64,000 nt of DNA from Spirosoma lacussanchae (GCF_005870035.1 NZ_SWJG01000008.1:1-64000), one strand, 5' to 3'; shown: positions 39,501-47,364, counted from the stretch's first letter. Program-made: numbers and translations. Notes: generated from the letters alone by a model not told the origin.

Positions 39501-40573
39501 GACAGTGTATCAGCGAGCTGGAGACCGAGCGAATTTTCGAGTGTTTTTACCAGTCAGAAGACCATCGCGGCTATAACCAGCAGGGTACGGGCATCGGCCT
39601 TCATCTGGTAAAACAGTTGGTAGAACTCCATGGGGGCACGATCAAAGCCGAAAACATGAGCCCGGTTGGTTGTCGGTTTCTAATCAGAATTCCCCTCGAA
39701 TCGGTCGTTAATGAAGTACACGTACCGGCTGTAGAACCGCCTGTCAGTTTCCCGCAACTGCCAGAGCGGGCAGCGCATAGCCCGGCGATAGCAAAAGCCC
39801 GAAAGCGGCCCCGGCGCATCGCCATTGCCGATGACGACGCCGAAATCTGCACCTACCTCTCCGGCGAGTTGTCGGGTGAGTATACGGTTTTGACGTACGC
39901 CAACGGGGAAGAAGCCTACAAAGGCATTGTCAAAGAAAAACCGGATCTGGTGGTCAGTGATGTGATGATGCCGTTGATGGATGGTATGACGTTGTGCCGT
40001 AAACTGCGGGCCAACCCGCTCGTCAATCACATCCCCATCATTTTGCTGACGGCCAAAACCGAAGAGTCGAGCAACGCCCTGGGCTTTGAACTGGGTGCCG
40101 ACGCGTACATTACCAAACCGTTCAACATTGAGATCCTGTCGAAAACGATCAGGAGCCTGATCCGCAACCGGCAAATTATCCTGAATAATGAGAATGAGCA
40201 GCAGTACCAGGATGAGTTTATTGCCAAAGTCAGTCTAAAATCTGCCGATACCAAATTGCTGGAAAAGGTACACGCCCTGATCAATAAAAACCTGGCCAAT
40301 CCGGAGTTAAGCGTGGAAATGATTGCCAGCGAGATCGGCATCAGTCGGGTTCATCTGCACCGTAAGCTGAAAGAACTGACCAACGCTACCACCCGCGACC
40401 TGATCCGGCATATCCGGCTGAAACAGGCGGCTGACCTGCTGACCAATAAGGGATTAACCGTGTCTGAAGTCGCTTTTGCCACAGGCTTTGCGAACGTGAA
40501 CAACTTTTCGGTTTCGTTCAAGGAAATGTACGGGGTATCCCCTGCCCATTATGCCGAACAGCACCTGGTGTAA
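36530..40573 (+). CDS. Hybrid two-component system regulator (HTCS), likely of xylan use
   Basis: A 1347-residue one-protein signalling system. Order: signal peptide (to AMGQ, residue 20); periplasmic sensor of two seven-bladed propellers built from Reg_prop repeats (VTDIHQDRSGFIWIATEDGLNRFDG and many copies); Y_Y_Y domain near 700-775; one membrane helix near 784-806; histidine kinase with His838 in NIAHEIRTPLT; ATPase with N box NVLANAFKFTPAGG and G2 box GTGIGLHLV; receiver with Asp1144 in VSDVMMPLMDG; and a C-terminal AraC-type DNA-binding domain. The G1 box reads DSGQCI where DxGxGI is usual. The start at 36530 is chosen for the signal peptide. Adjacent to the xus operon, so probably its sensor. 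Confidence 0.93.
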   Translation: MARKHLLFVLWFMWPCLAMGQLGKLFTVETGLSGSLVTDIHQDRSGFIWIATEDGLNRFDGIKFTVYRHAKKDSMSLLNNQIHVLFADKNGRMYVGCIEGLQYYDPATDTFHAVPLILPNGHAVSASVSTICQRRNGDILVGTSGHGTFKLTRQGPRLVGHKTQTNAPSELIIRLLEDNEQNLWVSTEDKGLYRFSGQTVNAYFVSKKSQNNIISGICQDRYGRLFVGNMSSGLYRYDPVGQTFISIPYNGKSDLPVADLLVNQSNQIVVATSGKGMKYFDPVSNKILDLEPSVTSFDFSRSKVNTMLEDQAGNVWIGIYQKGLLLLAGNTNRFGYIGYKSVSRKSIGSSAVMALEQDEQGTVWVGTDSDGLYALPAGGTASVHYPTDKEGGTVPSNILTIHQDSQKNLWLGSYLSGLSRFDRSTGKSHTISKLVDKRGDNVQRVFSIQEDSRQRLWIGTMGSGIFRMDMRSGMVKNYDALPGHLYRPEYNNLLNSWINCLYITKDNKLFIGTFDGLGCLDLDTESFISTLGTNRLMAGTVVYSLFEDNRGILWIGTSQGLKKMNRSTREMTTFDADRGLPGNLIWSIRGDKMGDLWISTNHGLSKMDVKTNTFTNFYSSDGLQGNEFSRGASLITDDGELYFGGVNGITHFKPDEIRVANKHLAVQIVDLYIRDKPVRKGTRSGRFQVVDTTVTNAREFNLAHHDNSFTLEFSTMDFIDAERVAYQYSINDNVWEELRPGTNRLTFDNLSPGSYQFRLRAKFSNAVSAIRRVTVIVHPVWYLSTWAMLVYALLALIGAVFVARTVRQRRRVKAESLAHQRQEEINEAKLQFFINIAHEIRTPLTLVVSPLQKLITHDQDEERSHLYSIMGRNTKRILDLVNQLMDIRKIEKGQMTLQLETVEMTQFTNEICQLFEERIHAKSIQFSTDFPTASIYARVDPHNFDKILINVLANAFKFTPAGGLIRVVLRVDADEAAVEQPVLRIAIEDSGQCISELETERIFECFYQSEDHRGYNQQGTGIGLHLVKQLVELHGGTIKAENMSPVGCRFLIRIPLESVVNEVHVPAVEPPVSFPQLPERAAHSPAIAKARKRPRRIAIADDDAEICTYLSGELSGEYTVLTYANGEEAYKGIVKEKPDLVVSDVMMPLMDGMTLCRKLRANPLVNHIPIILLTAKTEESSNALGFELGADAYITKPFNIEILSKTIRSLIRNRQIILNNENEQQYQDEFIAKVSLKSADTKLLEKVHALINKNLANPELSVEMIASEIGISRVHLHRKLKELTNATTRDLIRHIRLKQAADLLTNKGLTVSEVAFATGFANVNNFSVSFKEMYGVSPAHYAEQHLV

Positions 40574-40613
40574 GGGCGATACCACCATTCAGCGCACAAA
40601 AAAGACCGGTCGC

Positions 40614-40865
40614 TCAGCGGTTCTGCGCTACCAGTGACGCTGCCTGGCCACTCAGCCTGATGTTGAAGCCGTGCGAATAATCGAAAACCATGCATTTAGT
40701 TGTGTATTCGGACTGAACGTTAAAGCCGCCCAGTAAAAGCTGGCTGACTCCACCCCCCAGCGTCAACCGATTAGAATAGGGAAAGTTAGTCCGTTGCGTA
40801 TCCTGAGCCCATGCCGATGAGCAAAATGCCAGGAAAGAGAGGAAGGTAATCGTACGGTTTTTCAT
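40614..40865 (-). CDS. Small exported protein, possible N-terminal fragment of a barrel protein
   Basis: An 83-residue protein with a clear signal peptide (MKNRTITFLSFLAFCSSAWAQ). The rest (SNRLTLGGGVSQLLLGGFNVQSEYTTKCMVFDYSHGFNIRLSG) has the alternating pattern of outer membrane beta strands and looks like the first strands of a larger barrel. It stops 40 bp from the end of the HTCS gene, so there is no room for the remainder; it may be a broken gene. I do not recognise a named family. The 273 bp upstream (40866-41138) hold no other gene. Confidence 0.5.
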   Translation of the reverse strand: MKNRTITFLSFLAFCSSAWAQDTQRTNFPYSNRLTLGGGVSQLLLGGFNVQSEYTTKCMVFDYSHGFNIRLSGQAASLVAQNR

Positions 40866-41138
40866 GATCTTTCTCTGTTTTGGTTATCGTCTTTTTTCTA
40901 ATTGACGGCTCAAAACTGGTGAAAGAGCAAAGACACTGAAAGCGGTTCGGGGGCGAAACGTCGGTAGCGAGGGGGCGAAGCGTTTTCAGACAGGGGTAAG
41001 CTGAATCGGCAGCAAAACTACCCTACTACCGGGCAAAATAACGCCCCTGAATACCCCGGTGGACAGCAACGCCCGTTGGTAGATAGTTCGTGTTGTTCGG
41101 TGGCATCCCGGCCCCGTTTGACTGATCGACAAAACCGG

Positions 41139-41477
41139 TTAGTCACGTATGATTTCGCTCCGATGCAGCAGGCCCCACTTGTGCAACTCGTCCAGTACGG
41201 CCGCTAACGAGCGACCATGTGGCGTAATCTCGTAATGGACTTCCGGCAGGGGCGTATTGGTTACCGTACGTGTTATGAGCTGATTTATCTCCAGAAGTTT
41301 TAATTCTTTAGAGAGTGTTCGATCCGAAATGCCATTCATCTCCCGGCTCAGCTGGCTGAACCGTTTGGGGCCGGAGGAGAGCACAAACAGGATCAGGAGC
41401 TTCCATTTCCCCTCCAGCACTTCCAGCGCATCTTTGATGGACAGCAAGCTCGCCGGGCACGTTGTTCCGTTCAGCAT
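41139..41477 (-). CDS. HxlR-family transcriptional regulator
   Basis: A 112-residue winged-helix regulator. CPASLLSIKDALEVLEGKWKLLILFVLSSGPKRFSQLSREMNGISDRTLSKELKLLE is the HxlR signature, ending with the wing region VHYEITPHGRSLAAVLDELHKWG. Cys7 is at the place used for redox or electrophile sensing in many relatives. It is divergent from the DoxX gene, a common pairing, which suggests it represses that gene under non-stress conditions. Confidence 0.92.
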   Translation of the reverse strand: MLNGTTCPASLLSIKDALEVLEGKWKLLILFVLSSGPKRFSQLSREMNGISDRTLSKELKLLEINQLITRTVTNTPLPEVHYEITPHGRSLAAVLDELHKWGLLHRSEIIRD

Positions 41478-41540
41478 ACGTATCGATGACTATCTTGGTG
41501 GATAGCACTATCTGCCGGTATAGTGCCATGTTCTGCCTGG

Positions 41541-41568
41541 CAAAGGTAAATAGATTTGTAGCCACCAA
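41541..41568. promoter_or_regulatory. Overlapping divergent promoters of hxlR-type and doxX-type genes
   Basis: On the minus strand TTG (41568-41566), 17 bp, TACCTTTG (41548-41541) leads to the HxlR gene. On the plus strand TAGATTTG (41551-41558) fits TAnnTTTG and lies 22 bp before the DoxX ATG, but its -33 box is poor. Overlap would let one bound repressor block both. Confidence 0.45.
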
Positions 41569-41580
41569 CCTCCGTTAGCT

Positions 41581-41969
41581 ATGCGTTCGGTACAATCATC
41601 AGCCAGGCTTCTGCACATCAGTTTATGGCTTGTCCAAATCGTACTGGCCAGCAGCCTTATCTGGGCTGCCTGCCTGAAGCTATTTTTGCCCACTGCTCAG
41701 TTAGCCGCCATGTGGCCCTGGACGGCTCAGCTCCCTAACGCCTTTGTCAACTTGACGGCTTTCTTCGATGGGTTATGCGCCATCGGGTTGGTTATTCCCA
41801 CCCTGCTCAACGTCCGTCCCCGGGTGGCATCCCTGGCAGCGGTTGGGGTAATCGGGCTGATGATCGGAGCAGTTGTCCTTCACCTTTCCCGGGGGAGGCC
41901 ACCCTGATTGGCGTCAATCTGGTTTTTATGGGACTGGCCGCGTTCGTGGCCTGGGGCCGTGCTTCTTAA
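41581..41969 (+). pseudogene. DoxX-like membrane protein, frameshifted near the C-terminus
   Basis: A small four-helix inner membrane protein of the DoxX-like family. Frame 1 encodes 108 residues (VQIVLASSLIWAACLKLFLP, FFDGLCAIGLVIPTLL, SLAAVGVIGLMIGAVVLHLSRG) and then stops with RPP at 41907. The expected continuation EATLIGVNLVFMGLAAFVAWGRAS lies in another frame to 41969. One missing G in the G run at about 41891-41895 (five rather than six) explains this. It may be a true mutation, phase variation or a sequencing error. If intact the protein would have about 129 residues. Confidence 0.75.
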
Positions 41970-42118
41970 ACCCACGTGGTGGTCAACTCATGGCTTTACA
42001 GCTACCATTTGTTTGTAACAAGTAGGTTCAGCAACCCGTAAGAGCACCTCGTGTCAGCTACTCGGTGAGTACGGCTTTGCCGTATGACATCTCAAATGAG
42101 CTTATTGTTTATCGGCAA

Positions 42119-43306
42119 TCAGGAAACGGTTTTTGATGCCGTTTGGGGTCTGGACCTACCCAGCGGGTGGGAAACGGCAGCAGGCCTTTTCTTTTTGCGT
42201 CGTCCCCACCAGATCAGGAAACCCGTAACGGGCAAGCTGGCCGAAACCAGGCTGGCAAAAAACGCCAGTAACTGACCCGGCAGGCCTAGTATCTTGCCGA
42301 TATGCACATCATAATTCATCAACCGGGCTTTCTGCCCCAGGTTCTGCGTCTCCAGCCGGTCTGTGCCCAGCAGCTGCCCCGTGTACTGGTTATAAAAAAA
42401 GGTCGTAGCGTCGTAATAGGTAGCTTCATTTGGATACGCACTCACAGCAATGCTACTCGTATCGGCCGCGGGCAAACTCACACTGTAATAGGCCGCCGTG
42501 GGGTATTGCCCCCGCGTTTGAGCCATCGACCGATCCAGTACCGTATCCGTACGGGGCGGTTCCCTTCTGGATGTCGGCTCGAAGTAGGCAGGTACATCGG
42601 TGCGACCCGTAAACAGAAAATAAAGGCCCTGCTCCACCCAATCGAACGACCAGACCAAGCCCGTTACAGCAATGAGCAGGGCAGGTAACAGGCTATAAAA
42701 TCCGAATACGTTGTGGCTGTCGTAGTTGACTCGTCGCCAGCGTGCCGACCATTTCACGCTGAACCGCTGTTTCAGGGCGGCTTTGTTTCTGGGCCACCAC
42801 AGTACCAGCCCTGTCAGGAGCGAGATGACGAATATCAGCACGGCAGTGCCCACGATTTTGTGTCCTTCTTCGTATTGTAACAGCAGGCTGGTGTGCAGAC
42901 GGAGTATAATAGCAAACGGATCGGTGTGCATGTCCCGTACCTTCAGTACAGCCCCCGTATACGGGTTCAGATGAACGTAATGCTGCAGGTTTTGCCGGTC
43001 GTCATACACATAGTAATAAGCGGCTTTGGCCGGATCGCTGTATAGGCTTACCGTGGCATACTCAAACCGTTCGGGCATGTTCACTTCGTTCGATAAGGCT
43101 TGCCAACCCCGCCAGGCCAGCTCCGATACGGGTAGCAGCGGACCGTTTTGTGCCGGAACGCGGGTGTAGGGGCCGTTATACAGCGACTGAATTTCCGACT
43201 CGAACACGTACAGGCATCCCGTCAGGCTGACGATGAATACGATCAGCCCGGAGACCAGTCCAAGCCAGAGATGCAGCATGCCGGTGAGTTTACGGAAACC
43301 AGTCAT
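42119..43306 (-). CDS. PepSY-associated transmembrane protein, probable siderophore-linked iron reductase
   Basis: A 395-residue inner membrane protein with about four helices: HLWLGLVSGLIVFIVSLTGCLYVF (residues 13-36), the pair starting IVGTAVLIFVISLLTGLVLWW, GFYSLLPALLIAVTGLVWSF, and LLAFFASLVSASLPVTGFLIWWGRRKKK at the end. PepSY motifs follow the first helix, including VHLNPYTGAVLKVRD. Relatives next to siderophore receptors are thought to reduce ferric siderophores at the inner membrane. Its ATG lies 10 bp after the stop of the siderophore receptor gene, so the two form one operon. Confidence 0.87.
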   Translation of the reverse strand: MTGFRKLTGMLHLWLGLVSGLIVFIVSLTGCLYVFESEIQSLYNGPYTRVPAQNGPLLPVSELAWRGWQALSNEVNMPERFEYATVSLYSDPAKAAYYYVYDDRQNLQHYVHLNPYTGAVLKVRDMHTDPFAIILRLHTSLLLQYEEGHKIVGTAVLIFVISLLTGLVLWWPRNKAALKQRFSVKWSARWRRVNYDSHNVFGFYSLLPALLIAVTGLVWSFDWVEQGLYFLFTGRTDVPAYFEPTSRREPPRTDTVLDRSMAQTRGQYPTAAYYSVSLPAADTSSIAVSAYPNEATYYDATTFFYNQYTGQLLGTDRLETQNLGQKARLMNYDVHIGKILGLPGQLLAFFASLVSASLPVTGFLIWWGRRKKKRPAAVSHPLGRSRPQTASKTVS

Positions 43307-43316
43307 ACGGTGTGCG

Positions 43317-45788
43317 TTAGAAAACCTGCGTTAGTGTGAGCCTAAACGAGCGCGGGTTGCCGGGCCACAGATTGGCGGGACCATACACGCCGTGAAAATA
43401 AACGGCATCGGTCAGGTTGAACAGGCCGAGGTTGGCCGTGAACCCCCGACGGGCATAGCTTACCGAAGCATCGACGGTGGTATAAGCCGGTATCTCGAAA
43501 CCAGGTACGTAGGTGGAGCGCTTACTAAGGTAGTTGAAACCGGCCCCGAATTTCAGCCCCTCCAGGGCGCCCTGCACAAGCTTGTACGTAGCCCACAAAT
43601 TGCCATTGTGGTTGGGGGCATTGGGAAACCAGCCCGCCGGAATATAGTCGTACCCCGCATCGCCGGGGGTTCGGGCTTCATTGTATGCGTAATTGGCAAT
43701 CAGATTCAGGTTGCGGGAGAGGTTGCCCTGCGCGGAGAGTTCGATACCCCGGCTGGTCACATCGTCCATCTGGATAAGCCGCAACCCGTCGGGATCGGTG
43801 GGGTCAGGGGTCAGCACGTCGGTTTTACGGATATGGTAGGCCGCAATCGACGTCGTAAGCCGATCACCCAGCCAGTCCTTTCTGATGCCCACTTCATACT
43901 GTACACTCCCTTCGGGCGCAAAAGGGCCACCAGCCGCTATATTGCTGCCGTACTGAGGCTGAAAGCCTTCCGTATAGCTGGCGTAGAGTGAGGTGGTTCG
44001 GGTAGGCTGGTACACCACGCCCAGCCGGGGTAAGAATCGGTTGGCCCGCAGCCTGTCGGTTCCGGTCAGCGTATCAGCGGCTATATCGTAGCTCGATTGG
44101 TTATACCGGTGCTGTTCAAACCGGCCGCCCAGCAGCACTTTCCAGCGCTCGCCAATAGAAAGCTGATCCTGCACGTAAGCCCCAAACAGGCGGGTTTCTT
44201 CGGTAGTGCGGGTCTGGTATTCCGCCGAGGCAATGGTGGCGGGTGTCCACTGGTAATTGGCCCAGCTATAATCGAGGTTATAAAGGCTTAACCGGCGCGA
44301 AGCCATCGTCGCAAAATTATACGTCCGGCCCGACACATTAGCGTCGGCGCCGACCAGTACGGTATGGCGTATCGGCCCGGTTTGTCCCGTTAGATTCAGG
44401 TAGGTGCTAAGTTGCCGCTGCCGGTTGTTGATCTGATCGAAATAGCGCTGCTCAAAAGTCATTGAATCCCGAACGGCTCCCGTGTTGAAATCGCCCGGCG
44501 AGATGTCGAACTGCTCATATGTCGGATTGCCCACGCTGCGGGCAAGCACGGTCCACTTCAGCCGGTTGTTGAACTGATGGCTGACCATAAGCTGCTGGGA
44601 GAGAGTCGTTACCCGACTGTAGCCGTTTGGATCGACCATCGAAAAATCACGCGGATAGCGACTTAGCTGCCAGCTAATGGGTTGCCCGTCGGTGCCCAGG
44701 ATTGCCAGGGACGGAACACCCCGTTGGAAGCCCATTGTTCGCCGGTCACTGGCGTAGTTGAGTTCATAATTCAGGCTCGTTCGGTCCGAAAAATTGTATT
44801 GAAGCTGAGGAGCCACAAAAACGTTTCTAATTTTCTGATTACGATCAAGCTGCCCGGTCTTTTCGTAGCCGAAAACAAAACGATATAGTAGTTTCTGATT
44901 GCTCGTCACAGCTCCGGTGGCATCGCCCATGAACCGGTACTGGCTGAAACTACCCACCGTAGCACTCGCTTCGTACCGGGGAGCCGCCTGAGCCCGCTTG
45001 GTAACGTGGTTGATCACGCCCCCCGGATTGCCAGCGCTAAACAGTACCGACGCCGGTCCTTTCAGTACCTCTACCCGATCCAGGTTGTAGGTTAGTGCAG
45101 CCTGATCGAACTGGTAAAAATCGCCCCGTATGCCATTGTAGGCGAAGTTTCCGGGCGACGACCGAAAGCCCCGCAGCACGTAATCACTGTATTGGCTCGA
45201 CGAAAAAGCATTCACCCCGACCATACTTTTGGTAGCTTCGGCCACCGACTGGATCTGCCGGTCGGCGATCAGTTCGCGGTTGATGACCTGAACCGACTGG
45301 GGCACGTCGCGAAGGGGGAGGGTCATGCGGGTGGCCAGTTCACTGACGGGCTCCGCGTATGTCCCCGTTCGACGGGCCGTGACCAGAACTTCACCGAGTT
45401 GCCGGGCCGTTTCGTTAAGTTTCAGAGCGGGCAGCGTTTTCCGTTCACCGGCCTGTATGCTAACCGTCAGCATTTGCGACTCAACCCCAACGGTCGATAC
45501 TACCAGTTCGTAGGTACCAGCGGGCGCCTTCAGCGCGAACCAGCCTTCAGAATCGGTTAAAGCGCCGAACCGCGACCCGCGCAGCACCACATACACAAAC
45601 TCCGCCGGTTTGCCATCGGCAGTAAGGACTTGCCCACTAAGCGTACCCCGATCGGGGTTTTCGTCGGTAAAAGCCAAGGCCTGATTGGCTAAGCTACTAA
45701 GCAGATAGCACCCGATAAAAAGCACCCACTGAACCCGTCGACTAATTGACGTACAGTACTCGTATAACTTTACCATAAAGGATCGCAA
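43317..45788 (-). CDS. TonB-dependent siderophore receptor
   Basis: An 823-residue outer membrane importer. Signal peptide with cleavage near NQALA (residue 39), a regulatory-like domain (LSGQVLTADGKPAEFVYVVLRG), TonB-box region (LGEVLVTARRTGTYAEP), then the siderophore-type plug (PLRDVPQSVQVINRELIADRQ, DYVLRGFRSSPGNFAYNGIRGD, RVEVLKGPASVLFSAGNPGGVINHVTKR) and a barrel ending in FRLTLTQVF with terminal Phe. The plug wording is that of ferric hydroxamate/catecholate receptors. A second ATG at 45776 is an equally good start. Two palindromes upstream suggest control by an iron-responsive repressor. Confidence 0.92.
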   Translation of the reverse strand: MRSFMVKLYEYCTSISRRVQWVLFIGCYLLSSLANQALAFTDENPDRGTLSGQVLTADGKPAEFVYVVLRGSRFGALTDSEGWFALKAPAGTYELVVSTVGVESQMLTVSIQAGERKTLPALKLNETARQLGEVLVTARRTGTYAEPVSELATRMTLPLRDVPQSVQVINRELIADRQIQSVAEATKSMVGVNAFSSSQYSDYVLRGFRSSPGNFAYNGIRGDFYQFDQAALTYNLDRVEVLKGPASVLFSAGNPGGVINHVTKRAQAAPRYEASATVGSFSQYRFMGDATGAVTSNQKLLYRFVFGYEKTGQLDRNQKIRNVFVAPQLQYNFSDRTSLNYELNYASDRRTMGFQRGVPSLAILGTDGQPISWQLSRYPRDFSMVDPNGYSRVTTLSQQLMVSHQFNNRLKWTVLARSVGNPTYEQFDISPGDFNTGAVRDSMTFEQRYFDQINNRQRQLSTYLNLTGQTGPIRHTVLVGADANVSGRTYNFATMASRRLSLYNLDYSWANYQWTPATIASAEYQTRTTEETRLFGAYVQDQLSIGERWKVLLGGRFEQHRYNQSSYDIAADTLTGTDRLRANRFLPRLGVVYQPTRTTSLYASYTEGFQPQYGSNIAAGGPFAPEGSVQYEVGIRKDWLGDRLTTSIAAYHIRKTDVLTPDPTDPDGLRLIQMDDVTSRGIELSAQGNLSRNLNLIANYAYNEARTPGDAGYDYIPAGWFPNAPNHNGNLWATYKLVQGALEGLKFGAGFNYLSKRSTYVPGFEIPAYTTVDASVSYARRGFTANLGLFNLTDAVYFHGVYGPANLWPGNPRSFRLTLTQVF

Positions 45789-45828
45789 CTAGTAAGAATT
45801 TAATCTATTGATCCGGCAAAGGTTAGAG

Positions 45829-45895
45829 TTATTTAGATTAGTTCTAAATAAGTGTGAAAACAAATTTTAATAAGTCTAAATAAGAGCAATTTAGA
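45829..45895 (-). promoter_or_regulatory. Two TCTAAAT-type palindromes, candidate iron-regulator operator
   Basis: TTATTTAGA (45829-45837), 5 nt, TCTAAATAA (45843-45851) is a perfect 9-bp inverted repeat. TCTAAAT (45875-45881), 7 nt, ATTTAGA (45889-45895) is a second. A possible -7 element TAACCTTTG (45825-45817, minus strand, three instead of two spacer bases) lies next to the first, so a bound repressor would block the siderophore operon. Fur or a DtxR/IdeR-type protein is inferred from the genes controlled. Confidence 0.55.
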
Positions 45896-46326
45896 TACAC
45901 ATATCAACTATGCTAGATTCAGGGCAAGATGTCTAGGAATGCCTCAGGCAGCTCGCGCCAGACCAGGGGGCAGCAGGGTGCTGTATGCAATGCACTATGT
46001 CCCCATTCCACAATCCGCTACTCTTTCCGGGCTTGTTTACGCACCGAACCCGTCGGTAGGTCTGCAAACGGCCCCATAGCTGGCTCAACTGGTACCGGGC
46101 TTTGCTGGTGCGTTAGGGAAAGAAAGTGGCCAATTACAAAGCAGTGCTATTTTTAGCCTGCGCTCAAGTCGTCTGGAAACGATCAATTATCTTTAGATAG
46201 GCTCTTAACAAGAAAATGCATACAAAAATGTAAAAAATTTAGTAGATTTTAGTTGCATTTGCGATTGTTGGTCCTTTTTTTCACGGCTGTAAATAGTTTA
46301 TTGTTTAACCGTAACCCCCTTTTTGT
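45896..46326. other. 431-bp gap before thioredoxin, no gene seen
   Basis: Short open frames occur but none has family features. The first half is GC-rich and may be a decayed gene; the second half is AT-rich and must hold the thioredoxin promoter, though no good TTG-N19-TAnnTTTG match was found. Confidence 0.4.
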
Positions 46327-46644
46327 ATGAGATTTCCTGAGCTTACAGATGATAATTTTGAACAGGAGGTACTAAAGAGTACTCAACCAGTTATTGCCTA
46401 CTTTTCTGCAACCTGGTGTGGACCTTGTAAAGCAATGAATCCACTCGTTGAACAGGTAGCCGAGGAAAGTCCCAAAGTGAAATTTGTGAAGATAGATATT
46501 GATGATTGCTCTGAAGTTTCAATGAGACAGGGCATACGTTCTGTACCCACATTGTACGCATTTAAAGATGGGCAGAAGAAAGGAAGTATTATTGGTTTGA
46601 CCATGCGAGATAGAATACAGCAGCTAGTAGATAGAATCAGTTAG
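46327..46644 (+). CDS. trxA: Thioredoxin
   Basis: A 105-residue cytoplasmic disulfide reductase of normal thioredoxin length without signal peptide. The active site is WCGPC (residues 31-35) in YFSATWCGPCKAMNPLVEQVAEE, and the cis-proline lies in SVPTLYAFKDGQ. Its codons are clearly more AT-rich than those of flanking genes, which may point to recent acquisition or to a stress-type gene. The small gene 46 bp downstream appears to share its transcript. Confidence 0.93.
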   Translation: MRFPELTDDNFEQEVLKSTQPVIAYFSATWCGPCKAMNPLVEQVAEESPKVKFVKIDIDDCSEVSMRQGIRSVPTLYAFKDGQKKGSIIGLTMRDRIQQLVDRIS

Positions 46645-46690
46645 AAACCGGTTAATCTCTTTAAATAACGTCTGAACCTTAACTAATAAA

Positions 46691-46921
46691 ATGGAACTGC
46701 TAGAGTTTGTAGAGAACAAAATAAACGAATACGCTCAGGAAATTCTGACGGGCAAAGACCGGGTCGACGATATGGCTCTGGGTGAGTTGCTGTTTTACCA
46801 GGCCCTGCGCCGGAACCTGAAAGGCACCGCCACCATGCAGGACGTAGGCATGCTGGATGCCATCAACGATGTGCTTCAGCAGAAAGGCATCGTAGACGAC
46901 GAGCTAACATTTTACAAGTAA
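46691..46921 (+). CDS. Small conserved-looking protein of unknown function
   Basis: A 76-residue acidic, mainly helical protein (MELLEFVENKINEYAQEILTGKDRVDDMALGELLFYQALRRNLKGTATMQDVGMLDAINDVLQQKG), without signal peptide or cysteine. I do not recognise the family. It is credited as real because it has regular codon use, follows thioredoxin by 46 bp and ends 21 bp before a strong terminator. Its base composition is like the chromosome average, unlike the thioredoxin gene. Confidence 0.7.
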   Translation: MELLEFVENKINEYAQEILTGKDRVDDMALGELLFYQALRRNLKGTATMQDVGMLDAINDVLQQKGIVDDELTFYK

Positions 46922-46942
46922 ACATAACCCCAACCACTATTC

Positions 46943-46974
46943 GCACCGGCCCGACGAGCCGGTGCTTTTGTTTG
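46943..46974 (+). terminator. Rho-independent terminator after the 76-residue gene
   Basis: GCACCGGC (46943-46950) pairs with GCCGGTGC (46958-46965), 7-nt loop, followed by TTTTGTTTG. Confidence 0.88.
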
Positions 46975-47190
46975 TTAACTAACTACCCTAGTTTATGAAC
47001 ACGAATGTTGCAAACAACATCTGGAAGCTGTTTAAACTTTACGAATAATCTGCAAAACCGTGTGAATTTTGAGGTGCAAACTTTCAATAAACACAGCGTT
47101 GGGGATCATCAGCAAATATATTTTCTTAGCCACCTATTAGTTGGACAGATTTTCTGAAAAAGTTGTAGCGTACACCACCTCCTTTCCCCC

Positions 47191-47364
47191 CTACTTCTGC
47201 TGAGGGGTTATAAAGCCAATTAATCGATGGAATGGGTGAAAGTTGTAGTGTATAAAATATTGCACCAGAGTTTCTTTGGCTTCATAATAACTGTCTAATT
47301 CATTCCGTTCGATCACATCGTGCTCCAGAATACTGTGGAAAGCTTCGATTGGGCTTGCAATAGT
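47191..47364 (-). pseudogene. IS3-family transposase, C-terminal fragment A
   Basis: About 57 residues, SPIEAFHSILEHDVIERNELDSYYEAKETLVQYFIHYNF..GFITPQQ, match the end of the integrase-type OrfB, including the third catalytic Glu (SILEHDVIE) and the YNxxRPH-LGYxTPxE tail, which is altered here (FHPFHRLIGF). The catalytic Asp residues and the N-terminus are missing. Confidence 0.75.

Noticed and set aside
45929-46156. 75-codon open frame before thioredoxin
   Set aside because: Odd composition and no motif, and the neighbouring frames are equally open; at most a decayed gene.
47128-47160. TTGGACAG-like sequence near 47140 as an IS3 terminal repeat
   Set aside because: The orientation does not match the right end of the transposase fragments, and no partner repeat was found.
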